Positions 6,752-12,922 of a DNA stretch of 15,377 bases are shown here, one piece after another (the first letter of the stretch is position 1; each line of letters begins with the position of its first letter). The translations under genes and the position numbers were made by a program. The stretch is from positions 12,720 to 28,096 of the forward strand of contig DMER01000254.1 of assembly GCA_003451645.1 (NCBI GenBank), in the 5' to 3' direction. A model generated the notes under the pieces. The model searched no databases. It was not told the DNA's origin and worked only from the letters and a program-made list of their open reading frames with translations. This stretch comes from Alphaproteobacteria bacterium. GTDB taxonomy: Bacteria; Pseudomonadota; Alphaproteobacteria; Micropepsales; Micropepsaceae.

Positions 6752-9088
6752 TCATTCGATACCTCGGTCGAGATCGCGCGACCGCTCGACGGATCGGCCG
6801 GCGCCGGAACCCGACTTAGCTGGAATAGGCATCGCGGCGATCTGCGTGCGTAGGCCCGGGACATCGGCGCCGTCAATGTCGCGCGCGTCAAGCATCGTCG
6901 CTTCGTAGTCGAGCGTGGTGTCCTTGGCCCGGTCGCGGCTCATGATGCGATCAAAATCGTCCGGCTTTCCGAACGTCTCGCGCGAGTAATGTAGCGAGAG
7001 TTTCTCCCGGTGTCGCGTCATCGCGACATAGGCGAGCTGCCGGTCAAAGCCGCGGGACGCCAAAACATAGGCATGATCGACGGTCACGCCCTGCGCTTTA
7101 TGGACCGTCACGGCATAGCCATGCTCGATCTCAGGATACTCCTTGGCGTTGAACGAGATACGACCGCCCTTGTCCAAGGCGACCGTCATGCGGTCGCCGT
7201 CAATGTCGAGCACGTGGCCGAGCAACCCATTTTTGACGGCCAGCTGACGGTCGTTTTTGAGGAACATGATCCGGTCGCCGCGGGCGAAGTCGCGCGGTCC
7301 CCGGCTCGTCTGAAACCGTGTCTCAAAAGCAAGACGCCCCTGCGCCTGGAATTGGGCCCGAATTTCCGCATTGAGCGCTTGGGCCAGAGCGCGCGTATGC
7401 GTGAGGATAATTTGGGACTTGTCCGGCGCCGCTGCCCAGTCTTTCAAATAGGATGTCAGCAATGTGGTTTGCGCTTCTTCCTCCGTCCCAAAGGCCAGAA
7501 TTCCGCCATGCTCCCGGTAAAGGGCAATCGCCTCGCCGGTCTTCTCGGTCGCAAGCGCGTGCGACGCCTCCCGCATCCAGGCGTGGGCCTGCCGCCGGAT
7601 GGTGGTAAGGCGCGACGCCCCATGCCGGTCTGTCAGAGCTCGGAAAGCGGCGCCGGCTTCGATGGCCTGTAACTGTTCAGGGTCGCCAACCAAAATAACT
7701 TTGGCCCCGGCATCTCTTGCGGCCCGCAAGGTCGTCGCCAATTCGCGCGAGCCGATCATGCCCGCCTCGTCAATCACGAGTATGTCTTTGGCAGTCAAAC
7801 GCTCCCTGCCCTGCGCCCAGGCATGCCGCCAACTGGCAAGCGTACGCGAGGTGATCCCCGATCCGATTTCAAAATTTTCGGCGGCGATCCCGGACAGCGC
7901 TGCGCCCCTCACCTGAAACCCAGCCGCTTCGTAGGCCCCGCGGATTGCCGCGAACATCGTGCTTTTGCCGCTCCCGGCATAACCGACAAGGGTTGAAAAG
8001 TCCGAGCCACGCAAAATGACACCCGCGGCAAGCTTTTGCTCGAAGGAGAGCTTAGAGGCACCCAGAAAACCTTCAATGATGTTGTGGCGCACCCGATGCA
8101 GGTCTGCGCGATTCAGGGCGTCGCTCAGCGCGAGCATGTTCTTTTCGATGGCCACCATCTCCGGCGTCGAAAACCGCTCACGCCCAAAACGGTCTTTACC
8201 TACCAAAACGCAGCGCGCCTTCGCCTTCTCCAGAATCGCGTTGAACTGATCTGGCATGCAATGCGCGTCGATATAGCGGGCCAGCTCTGCGGCTGTAAAA
8301 GTCGACTGCCGGTCGGTAATGGCTTTCAAAGCGATCTCAGGCGAGGCGAGCAGCTTTTCGCCATTGGCCCGCATGAGCGCGACATAATCGGCGACACGCT
8401 CGCTTTTGATCCCCTGCTTCTCGAGACGTTCGGCGGCGGCGCCTCGCTTACCTTGAGGAATGAGATCGATACCCCGGGTGACGAAGCTACGATGATCCCA
8501 ATCAGCGCCGAGATCGATGCCCAGCTCCGCCGCACGGCCGCGTGCGAACTCGCACCATTGCTCGCGCAAGCTCTTGAGCGCAGAGCTCCGCCCGAAAAAC
8601 CCCTCATAGCCCATGTCGGCGTGCTTTTTGCCGAAACCGTCGCCCGACACGGATCGCATGGGCATCAATATATGGGCATGCGGATGCGGGTCGCCGTCTT
8701 TCGTATTTGGCTTGTGATAGGCGACGTCGCACACGCGCCCCTTGCTGACCAATACCTTTTTCACAAAATCCGTCAGCAGCCGCCAGTTTTCCGCATCCGA
8801 AAACTCGCGCGGCAGGTTGAGCTCCAGCTCAATCGCAAGCTGCGAATCTTTTCGCTTCTCCGCGTCTTCGACACGGTTCCACAATGTTCCCCGATCACGC
8901 GCCCAAGCGGGCGTACCGGCTGGCGCGAAAATTTCCTTTGCGATGACGTCGCGCTTGCGGCTGTAGTCGGCGTGCTGACCTGTGCGCTCATCGTAGATTT
9001 TCTCGCCTGCGCGATAGGCGGCCGAGCGGACCGCGGACCCGCCTTTACTCCGCGAAACGACTTTGGCGCTGAGGTGGTACGCGGCCAC
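6752..9088 (-). CDS. traA: TraA-like MobQ-family relaxase with C-terminal helicase
   Basis: A 778-aa conjugative relaxase that would nick oriT and unwind the transferred strand. The GTG at 9088 is chosen because the protein then opens with AAYHLSAKVVSRS, matching TraA/MobA relaxases (normally MAIYHL...), and an AAGGAG lies 10 bases upstream (complement of 9099-9104). An ATG at 9202 would add 38 residues unlike the family and would read through the putative oriT. The MobA/MobL relaxase domain spans about 1-210, with candidate nucleophile Tyr25 (SAAYRAGE) and the metal triad His135, His137 and His139 (HPHAH). The helicase part has Walker A GYAGSGKST (369-377), Walker B VIDEAGM (438-444), and a late TVHKAQG motif typical of RecD/TraI-type superfamily 1. 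It is shorter than the ~1100-aa Ti plasmid TraA. The family call is firm. Confidence 0.9.
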   Translation of the reverse strand: MAAYHLSAKVVSRSKGGSAVRSAAYRAGEKIYDERTGQHADYSRKRDVIAKEIFAPAGTPAWARDRGTLWNRVEDAEKRKDSQLAIELELNLPREFSDAENWRLLTDFVKKVLVSKGRVCDVAYHKPNTKDGDPHPHAHILMPMRSVSGDGFGKKHADMGYEGFFGRSSALKSLREQWCEFARGRAAELGIDLGADWDHRSFVTRGIDLIPQGKRGAAAERLEKQGIKSERVADYVALMRANGEKLLASPEIALKAITDRQSTFTAAELARYIDAHCMPDQFNAILEKAKARCVLVGKDRFGRERFSTPEMVAIEKNMLALSDALNRADLHRVRHNIIEGFLGASKLSFEQKLAAGVILRGSDFSTLVGYAGSGKSTMFAAIRGAYEAAGFQVRGAALSGIAAENFEIGSGITSRTLASWRHAWAQGRERLTAKDILVIDEAGMIGSRELATTLRAARDAGAKVILVGDPEQLQAIEAGAAFRALTDRHGASRLTTIRRQAHAWMREASHALATEKTGEAIALYREHGGILAFGTEEEAQTTLLTSYLKDWAAAPDKSQIILTHTRALAQALNAEIRAQFQAQGRLAFETRFQTSRGPRDFARGDRIMFLKNDRQLAVKNGLLGHVLDIDGDRMTVALDKGGRISFNAKEYPEIEHGYAVTVHKAQGVTVDHAYVLASRGFDRQLAYVAMTRHREKLSLHYSRETFGKPDDFDRIMSRDRAKDTTLDYEATMLDARDIDGADVPGLRTQIAAMPIPAKSGSGAGRSVERSRDLDRGIE

Positions 9089-9129
9089 GAAAATGAAGCT
9101 CCTTGTATGCGTCGTGCAAGCGTAGCTCC

Positions 9130-9164
9130 ATGTTGCGGAACCCGCAACATATAAGCGCGCGCTT
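9130..9164 (+). other. oriT: Putative origin of transfer (oriT)
   Basis: A perfect 9-bp inverted repeat, ATGTTGCGG (9130-9138) and CCGCAACAT (9142-9150), with a 3-base loop. One base later comes TAAGCGCGCGCTT (9152-9164). RSF1010/R1162 oriT has the same order: hairpin, then TAAGTGCG/CCCT with the nick at the slash. By analogy the nick would fall between 9159 and 9160 on the + strand. It sits between the relaxase start and the divergent relaxosome-protein gene, the expected place. Confidence 0.7.
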
Positions 9165-9282
9165 CGCGATTTCTTCTTGACTTTTATCCGCGCCTTCGTC
9201 ACCTTTTTCTGCGATGCGATCTTGCTCGTTGCCCTACCCTGTCCACGCGATTTCTCTTCACGGTCTAACCTTGAGTTACGCC

Positions 9283-9615
9283 ATGACGATTCAGCCGCCG
9301 CGCAAGGATGCCGCCCGTCGCTCGCTCGAAGAACGCACCCGCGCCGCGCGCCAAGCGCAGGAGAAAGCGTTCCGGAAGTTTCAGCAAAAAAAGGCGCGTG
9401 CGGAACGCCTGGAAGCTGCGCAATCGACGCGAGCGCGCAAGCTCGACACGCGCAAAAAGATCATTGTTGGCGCGCTCGCGATCGAACACATGAAATTCAA
9501 CACATCGTTCGCAGCCGAAATGACCCGTGTATTGGACGCGTATGTCCTGAAGGAACCGGAGCGGCAGCTTTTGGGATTGGGGCCGCGGGCCGGCAAGCCA
9601 AGCAACGAGTCCTGA
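9283..9615 (+). CDS. TraC/TraD-like relaxosome accessory protein
   Basis: A 110-aa, strongly basic protein with an Arg/Lys/Ala/Glu-rich N-terminal helix (about 8-55), likely coiled coil. The segment RARKLDTRKKIIVGALAIE follows at about 50-68. This 'DTRKKII-GAL' block is the shared feature of the small TraC/TraD proteins encoded beside TraA-type relaxases, which help the relaxase bind oriT. It is divergent from the relaxase with the putative oriT between them. The ATG at 9283 begins the conserved basic part. The frame continues upstream to an ATG at 9214, but that segment (PYPVHAISLHGL...) does not look like the family. The ribosome site is weak for either start. Identification rests on motif and position. 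Confidence 0.75.
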   Translation: MTIQPPRKDAARRSLEERTRAARQAQEKAFRKFQQKKARAERLEAAQSTRARKLDTRKKIIVGALAIEHMKFNTSFAAEMTRVLDAYVLKEPERQLLGLGPRAGKPSNES

Positions 9616-9634
9616 GCGCAGGCGAGATGGGGCG

Positions 9635-9653
9635 AGGGGGCGCGAGGCCCCCT
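9635..9653 (+). terminator. GC-rich hairpin after the relaxosome gene
   Basis: AGGGGGC (9635-9641) pairs perfectly with GCCCCCT (9647-9653) around a 5-base loop, 19 bases after the stop codon. There is no T run, so intrinsic termination is not assured. Confidence 0.35.
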
Positions 9654-9661
9654 GCCCGATC

Positions 9662-9681
9662 CTCCCGCTATTTGGCGGGAG
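9662..9681 (-). terminator. Hairpin at the end of the convergent small gene
   Basis: CTCCCGC (9662-9668) and GCGGGAG (9675-9681) form a perfect 7-bp stem with a 6-base loop. The hairpin overlaps the stop codon of the minus-strand gene and faces the hairpin at 9635-9653. Position suggests a convergent-gene terminator; it lacks a T run. Confidence 0.3.
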
Positions 9682-9877
9682 CCGCTTGAGCGGGGCGCGG
9701 TTTGGCGAGGACGATCCGGCCTGTGAGCGGGATGCAGTCCAGCACGATGCTGTAGCCGCCGTCTTTGTTTGTCCAAGCTGCGCCGATGCGGGACCATTGG
9801 GCTTTGGCGTTGTCGCCGCCGTTGTTGGGCAGTTCGCGGACGGTGTAGGCCACAAGGCTTGGTTGTTTTTTGCTCAT
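9668..9877 (-). CDS. Small conserved hypothetical protein
   Basis: A 69-aa protein. The ATG at 9877 has AGGAG seven bases upstream. The sequence has YTVRE near residue 11, then WSRIGAAWTNKDGGYSIVLD at 28-47 and LTGRIVL at 51-57. This is a compact beta-rich pattern that I recognise from short uncharacterised proteins common on proteobacterial plasmids. The C-terminal ten residues are Ala/Pro-rich. There is no signal peptide or membrane segment. It is convergent with the relaxosome-protein gene. The pattern of a short beta-rich domain with conserved WxRIG and NKDG would suit a small binding domain, but no function is known to me. Confidence 0.7.
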   Translation of the reverse strand: MSKKQPSLVAYTVRELPNNGGDNAKAQWSRIGAAWTNKDGGYSIVLDCIPLTGRIVLAKPRPAQAAPAK

Positions 9878-10157
9878 GTTCGTCTCCTGATCTGTGCGGC
9901 CCGGAATTGAGCCGATCACGCGACCCGTTGAGCGCGGCCGCAAAAGGCAAGCTGTCAATCGACAACCCGGGTCGGCCCGAGCCGTTGCTCACAGGACGAA
10001 GACTTGACGGCGAGGGCCGACGTGGCGCGGGCGGAGATTGACAGCGCGCCGCGGCCCGCTAGAGGGTTGAGCGTGAAGATCGGCGTTTGTTACGGAGCCG
10101 CCTTATTGAGGAGCCGAAATGCAAAAATTAAGACCCGTATTGAGTTTTGCGCGAGCT
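9878..10157. other. Non-coding stretch between small hypothetical and 329-aa gene
   Basis: About 280 bases without a supported gene. It should hold the promoter of the minus-strand gene ending at 9668, but no clear -35/-10 pair is visible. A ribosome-site-like GAGGAG (10108-10113) precedes an ATG at 10119 that opens only 38 codons, overlapping the neighbour's 3' end; it is not called as a gene. Confidence 0.4.
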
Positions 10158-11147
10158 CTACTCGGGCAGATTCAGCTTGATCCCAAAGCTCCAAGGGGGC
10201 CTTTTGGGACGATTTGGCAAATCCGCCTCATTTGAGCTGCGCGCCCAATCCGATTCCGGAGCTTCATTCAACCGAACGATCTGATGCAACTTTTCAATCA
10301 CGTGATCGGGGTTGCTGTCGCCGTGCTCACGCAGCCTTGATACGATACCGTTCTCGTCAGTTACCCCTGTTTTATCCATATCCAAAGGTGAATCCACACG
10401 ACGGCAATAGACTGGAAAGCATCCAGGGGCTTCTTGCAACAAACTTTTGCCCAAACGAAGCCCCATAAAGTCGTCATTATAAGGCCGTAAAGTCGTTATC
10501 CTAACCTTACCCGAACCAACAACATTCCCTATTGCAAATATCTCTGCCTCATCTTGATAAATAATACCATGAACAGACCTCACCCTCCCATCCGTAAGAA
10601 GTCGATGTGTCTCGTACTCTGGAAGAAACTCTGCTCTGGACAACGGATTAATCTTGAAATTTGCAACGGTCATTTTCCCTGACAAATCACAACTTACTAA
10701 TACATAATGACCGGAATATTTTCTTGAAAACCATCCCTGTGGTTCTGATTTTATGTTTAGGTGCTGCAAAATAAAACTTGTCACAAGTCTTTTGTAGTAC
10801 GCACCCTCGTCAAAGTCAAGCTCAATTTCACGATAAACATCAACCACCATAGATACAAGTTTGTTGTATATATAATAATCAATCTCTTTCTTATAGAGCG
10901 CGCCATCTGCGACTTGAAACGTAGTCTGTAGTATCTTTTTTAACTCGCTTTTTCTGAAGTGTATTGCCTCTTCTTTTCCATGTAGATGCCGCTTTGCTTC
11001 GATGAAGACGCTCGTTTTGGTAACGCGGCAATGCTTTTTGAGAAAGTCGGCCATGTCGCGGACGATGCGTGTCAGGTTGGCGCTCTTGTATGACAGATCG
11101 TCACGAATTGGACCGTCTGTGGCCTCGTGCCCAATAACGTCGCTCAT
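10158..11147 (-). CDS. Hypothetical protein, AT-rich compared with neighbours
   Basis: A 329-aa protein I do not recognise. The ATG at 11147 has GGAGG five bases upstream. The N-terminal ~110 residues are helical and charged, including a Lys/Arg-rich stretch near 38-70 and YKKEIDYYIYNKL at 84-96. The middle (about 140-250) is predicted beta-rich, with HYVLVSCDLSGKMTVANFKI at 146-165 and a later FMGLRLGKSLLQ segment, reminiscent of a small ligand-sensing domain. The last ~40 residues are Asn/Pro/Arg-rich. There are no membrane segments. The central part (about 10440-10980) is clearly richer in A and T than both flanks, with many AAT, ATA and TTA codons, suggesting transfer from a different genome or a mosaic gene. 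A regulator or accessory/defence cargo protein is possible; no motif proves either. Confidence 0.7.
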   Translation of the reverse strand: MSDVIGHEATDGPIRDDLSYKSANLTRIVRDMADFLKKHCRVTKTSVFIEAKRHLHGKEEAIHFRKSELKKILQTTFQVADGALYKKEIDYYIYNKLVSMVVDVYREIELDFDEGAYYKRLVTSFILQHLNIKSEPQGWFSRKYSGHYVLVSCDLSGKMTVANFKINPLSRAEFLPEYETHRLLTDGRVRSVHGIIYQDEAEIFAIGNVVGSGKVRITTLRPYNDDFMGLRLGKSLLQEAPGCFPVYCRRVDSPLDMDKTGVTDENGIVSRLREHGDSNPDHVIEKLHQIVRLNEAPESDWARSSNEADLPNRPKRPPWSFGIKLNLPE

Positions 11148-11570
11148 TTGCCCCTCCGCTTCAAATTGAAAAACGAATCATCACGCGCGACTCAGGATGA
11201 TCCACCCATTTTGAGGGGCGTTCAATTTTGTGATCCGCAAAAGCGGAAAAATATTCGGCTCTTTGGCGGACGAGGGAAAAGTCAAAACGATTCTGGAGTT
11301 TTCCCCCCGTGTGCTCCATGCCGACACGTGTTTCAATTGATCGGTGTTCACGAGCGGAATTGAAAAACATCGGGACCGCTCCCCGGCGTAAATGGCATCG
11401 ACGTTGAGACCTTGATCGGACAGGCGAGACCGAAACAACGGCCGCCGAGGCGATCCGCGCAACGCAGGCGCGACCAGACCTGCTCCAACAAAAACCGCTG
11501 GCTGCACGGCCAGCGATCACCGGCGGCCCGCTTGCGCGGGACCGCGAGGATTCTGTCGTGGGAGGACATC
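11148..11570. other. Intergenic region between divergent genes with repeated AATTGAAA motifs
   Basis: A 423-base divergent region that must carry promoters for both neighbours. AATTGAAAAAC occurs at 11164-11174 and again at 11358-11368. TTTCAATT (11331-11338) is the inverted form of the second copy, giving an 8-bp inverted repeat with a 19-base spacer. Near the right end, GCTGGC/GCCAGC and CCCGC/GCGGG can each form small hairpins. I see no credible gene here. Confidence 0.4.
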
Positions 11571-12614
11571 ATGCGTGACGAAACCGTGCGTCTTTTTACC
11601 TTCTGCCTTGTATTAGGCATCGTGGCGCTGATCGCCGCCGCCGAATTTTTCGGCGACCTCAACTCCAAATATCTGATCGGCGGGTTTGGCGCCCTAGCAG
11701 CGCTTGGCTTCGCGAAACCAGGCTGGGTGCGCCGCTTGGTCGAACACGCCGCCGACCGTTGGGCGAAGCACGACGAAAGCTTCTATTTCGCGACGCTCAC
11801 AGTCGCGGTTGGATTGTCGCTCTGGTCCATCGTTTGGACTGTCGCGCTCACAAACGGCCTGATCGCAGAACTGCCGTTCGGAAAAGTTGGCTGGGTCGCG
11901 TCGTTCGCACTGTCCGCAGCGATGAGCTTTTTGTTCTTTCCTTGGGACACGTTGCAGCGCATTTTTGCCTATTGTGAGCAGCGCGCTCAGCGATATGGGA
12001 CCCTGCCCCGCGTTTGGTTCAAGGCGATCAGCACCGGAACAGTTGGCGGCCTCATTGCGGCATTAGTTCCCGCCATTCTGTTGAACATACCACTCCATAC
12101 CGATGTTCTCCTGCTTGCGATTGTGGCCAGCGCTCTAGTCGCCTTTTTCGTCATGCCGAACCCGGATTGGCAGTCAGGTATAGATCGTTTGACACGCAAG
12201 TTCGCGGCTAAGCCGTGGGAATCGGCCATCAAGAGGGACGCATGGCGAGCGGTTTCGGAACAGGTCAACCGGCAGACTGCCTCTGAAATTCAACGCCTGC
12301 AGGCGGCCCTCACACAGTCGCTGGCCGCTTTGTCCGCCGAGATCACGGCACTGCAGACCCAATTGGCGGCGAAGTCGGACCAAGACCAACGTCACGCCGC
12401 AGCTCTGCAAAACGTGCAAGACCGCGTCGACCGGATGGAAGGCAATCTGACAGGGCAGATTGAAAAAAGTATCGAGGACTTCAGCCGGAAACCGGTCCCG
12501 AAATTCACGGTCGTCAGCAACGTCAAAACTTTTGCAGAGGTCGTCGCTCAGCAACTGGCCAAGGGAAAAACGATTGATTCCAAATCCGACCCCGACGGAG
12601 GCGCGGAATCATGA
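11571..12614 (+). CDS. Polytopic membrane protein with C-terminal coiled coil
   Basis: A 347-aa protein. The ATG at 11571 has GGAGG five to nine bases upstream and is followed at once by the first membrane helix; the open frame further upstream is Arg-rich and unlikely to be coding. Hydrophobic segments lie at about 7-27, 33-48, 72-97, 106-123, 153-172 and 178-195, so roughly six membrane helices. A soluble C-terminal region follows (about 200-347) with a long coiled coil at about 228-300 (EIQRLQAALTQSLAALSAEI). Its stop overlaps the next start as ATGA, and that gene in turn overlaps the coupling-protein gene. This coupling suggests it works with that ATPase, perhaps as its membrane anchor, since the ATPase has no membrane helices. 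I recognise no named family; the anchor role is inference. Confidence 0.8.
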   Translation: MRDETVRLFTFCLVLGIVALIAAAEFFGDLNSKYLIGGFGALAALGFAKPGWVRRLVEHAADRWAKHDESFYFATLTVAVGLSLWSIVWTVALTNGLIAELPFGKVGWVASFALSAAMSFLFFPWDTLQRIFAYCEQRAQRYGTLPRVWFKAISTGTVGGLIAALVPAILLNIPLHTDVLLLAIVASALVAFFVMPNPDWQSGIDRLTRKFAAKPWESAIKRDAWRAVSEQVNRQTASEIQRLQAALTQSLAALSAEITALQTQLAAKSDQDQRHAAALQNVQDRVDRMEGNLTGQIEKSIEDFSRKPVPKFTVVSNVKTFAEVVAQQLAKGKTIDSKSDPDGGAES

Positions 12615-12922
12615 TCCTCACCACAAAAGCGCAGCCGGACACGAGCGACACGCTCAACCCAGAAGACCCAGATTTTTTTGACCGCTGCCGGGACTTTGCG
12701 ACGTTGGTGATCTGCCCTGGCGGCGGGCGTTGCCAAGACCCTTATTTTCAAGCCAGCGCCATCCGGATGTTGGCGTCCGCCTTCGCCTTTCTGGCGCTCC
12801 ATGGGCACGACATACCTCGTCCCATCGGCGAAACCAAACACCGCTGTGCTTGCGGCGGCGGCACAGAGGCAAGCAAACGCCGCCGGAACCGTAAACCCAC
12901 ATCAGGAGGACGCATCCCATGA
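12611..12922 (+). CDS. Small partial relative of the adjacent coupling ATPase
   Basis: A 103-aa protein joined by ATGA overlaps to the genes on both sides (12611-12614 and 12919-12922). Residues about 16-65 resemble residues about 153-204 of the downstream coupling protein: shared blocks are D-x-F-x-x-RCRD, a DPYF motif, and AI-x-x-LA. The ATP-binding motifs are absent. The C-terminal third (about 72-103) is Arg/Lys/Gly-rich with CACGG and resembles nothing upstream or downstream. The tight overlaps argue that it is translated rather than debris. It may be a remnant of an ancestral gene duplication kept for coupling, or a small partner that mimics an interface of the ATPase. Homology was read by eye. 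Confidence 0.6.
   Translation: MILTTKAQPDTSDTLNPEDPDFFDRCRDFATLVICPGGGRCQDPYFQASAIRMLASAFAFLALHGHDIPRPIGETKHRCACGGGTEASKRRRNRKPTSGGRIP

Noticed and set aside
8036..9154. Long + strand open frame (372 codons) antisense to the relaxase
   Set aside because: It is a shadow of the relaxase codons. The product resembles no protein family and the minus-strand reading carries every expected catalytic motif.
9089..9202. 38-residue N-terminal extension of the relaxase from an ATG at 9202
   Set aside because: TraA-type relaxases begin at the YHLS strand, which the GTG at 9088 provides with its own ribosome site. The extension would code through the putative oriT hairpin.
10119..10235. 38-codon frame with GAGGAG five bases before its ATG
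   Set aside because: It overlaps the 3' end of the opposite-strand 329-aa gene for most of its length and shows no recognisable domain. The ribosome site alone does not support a gene.
11412..11570. 53-residue upstream extension of the membrane protein
   Set aside because: It is Arg/Gln-rich and lacks a ribosome site. The ATG at 11571 has a strong GGAGG and begins just before the first membrane helix.
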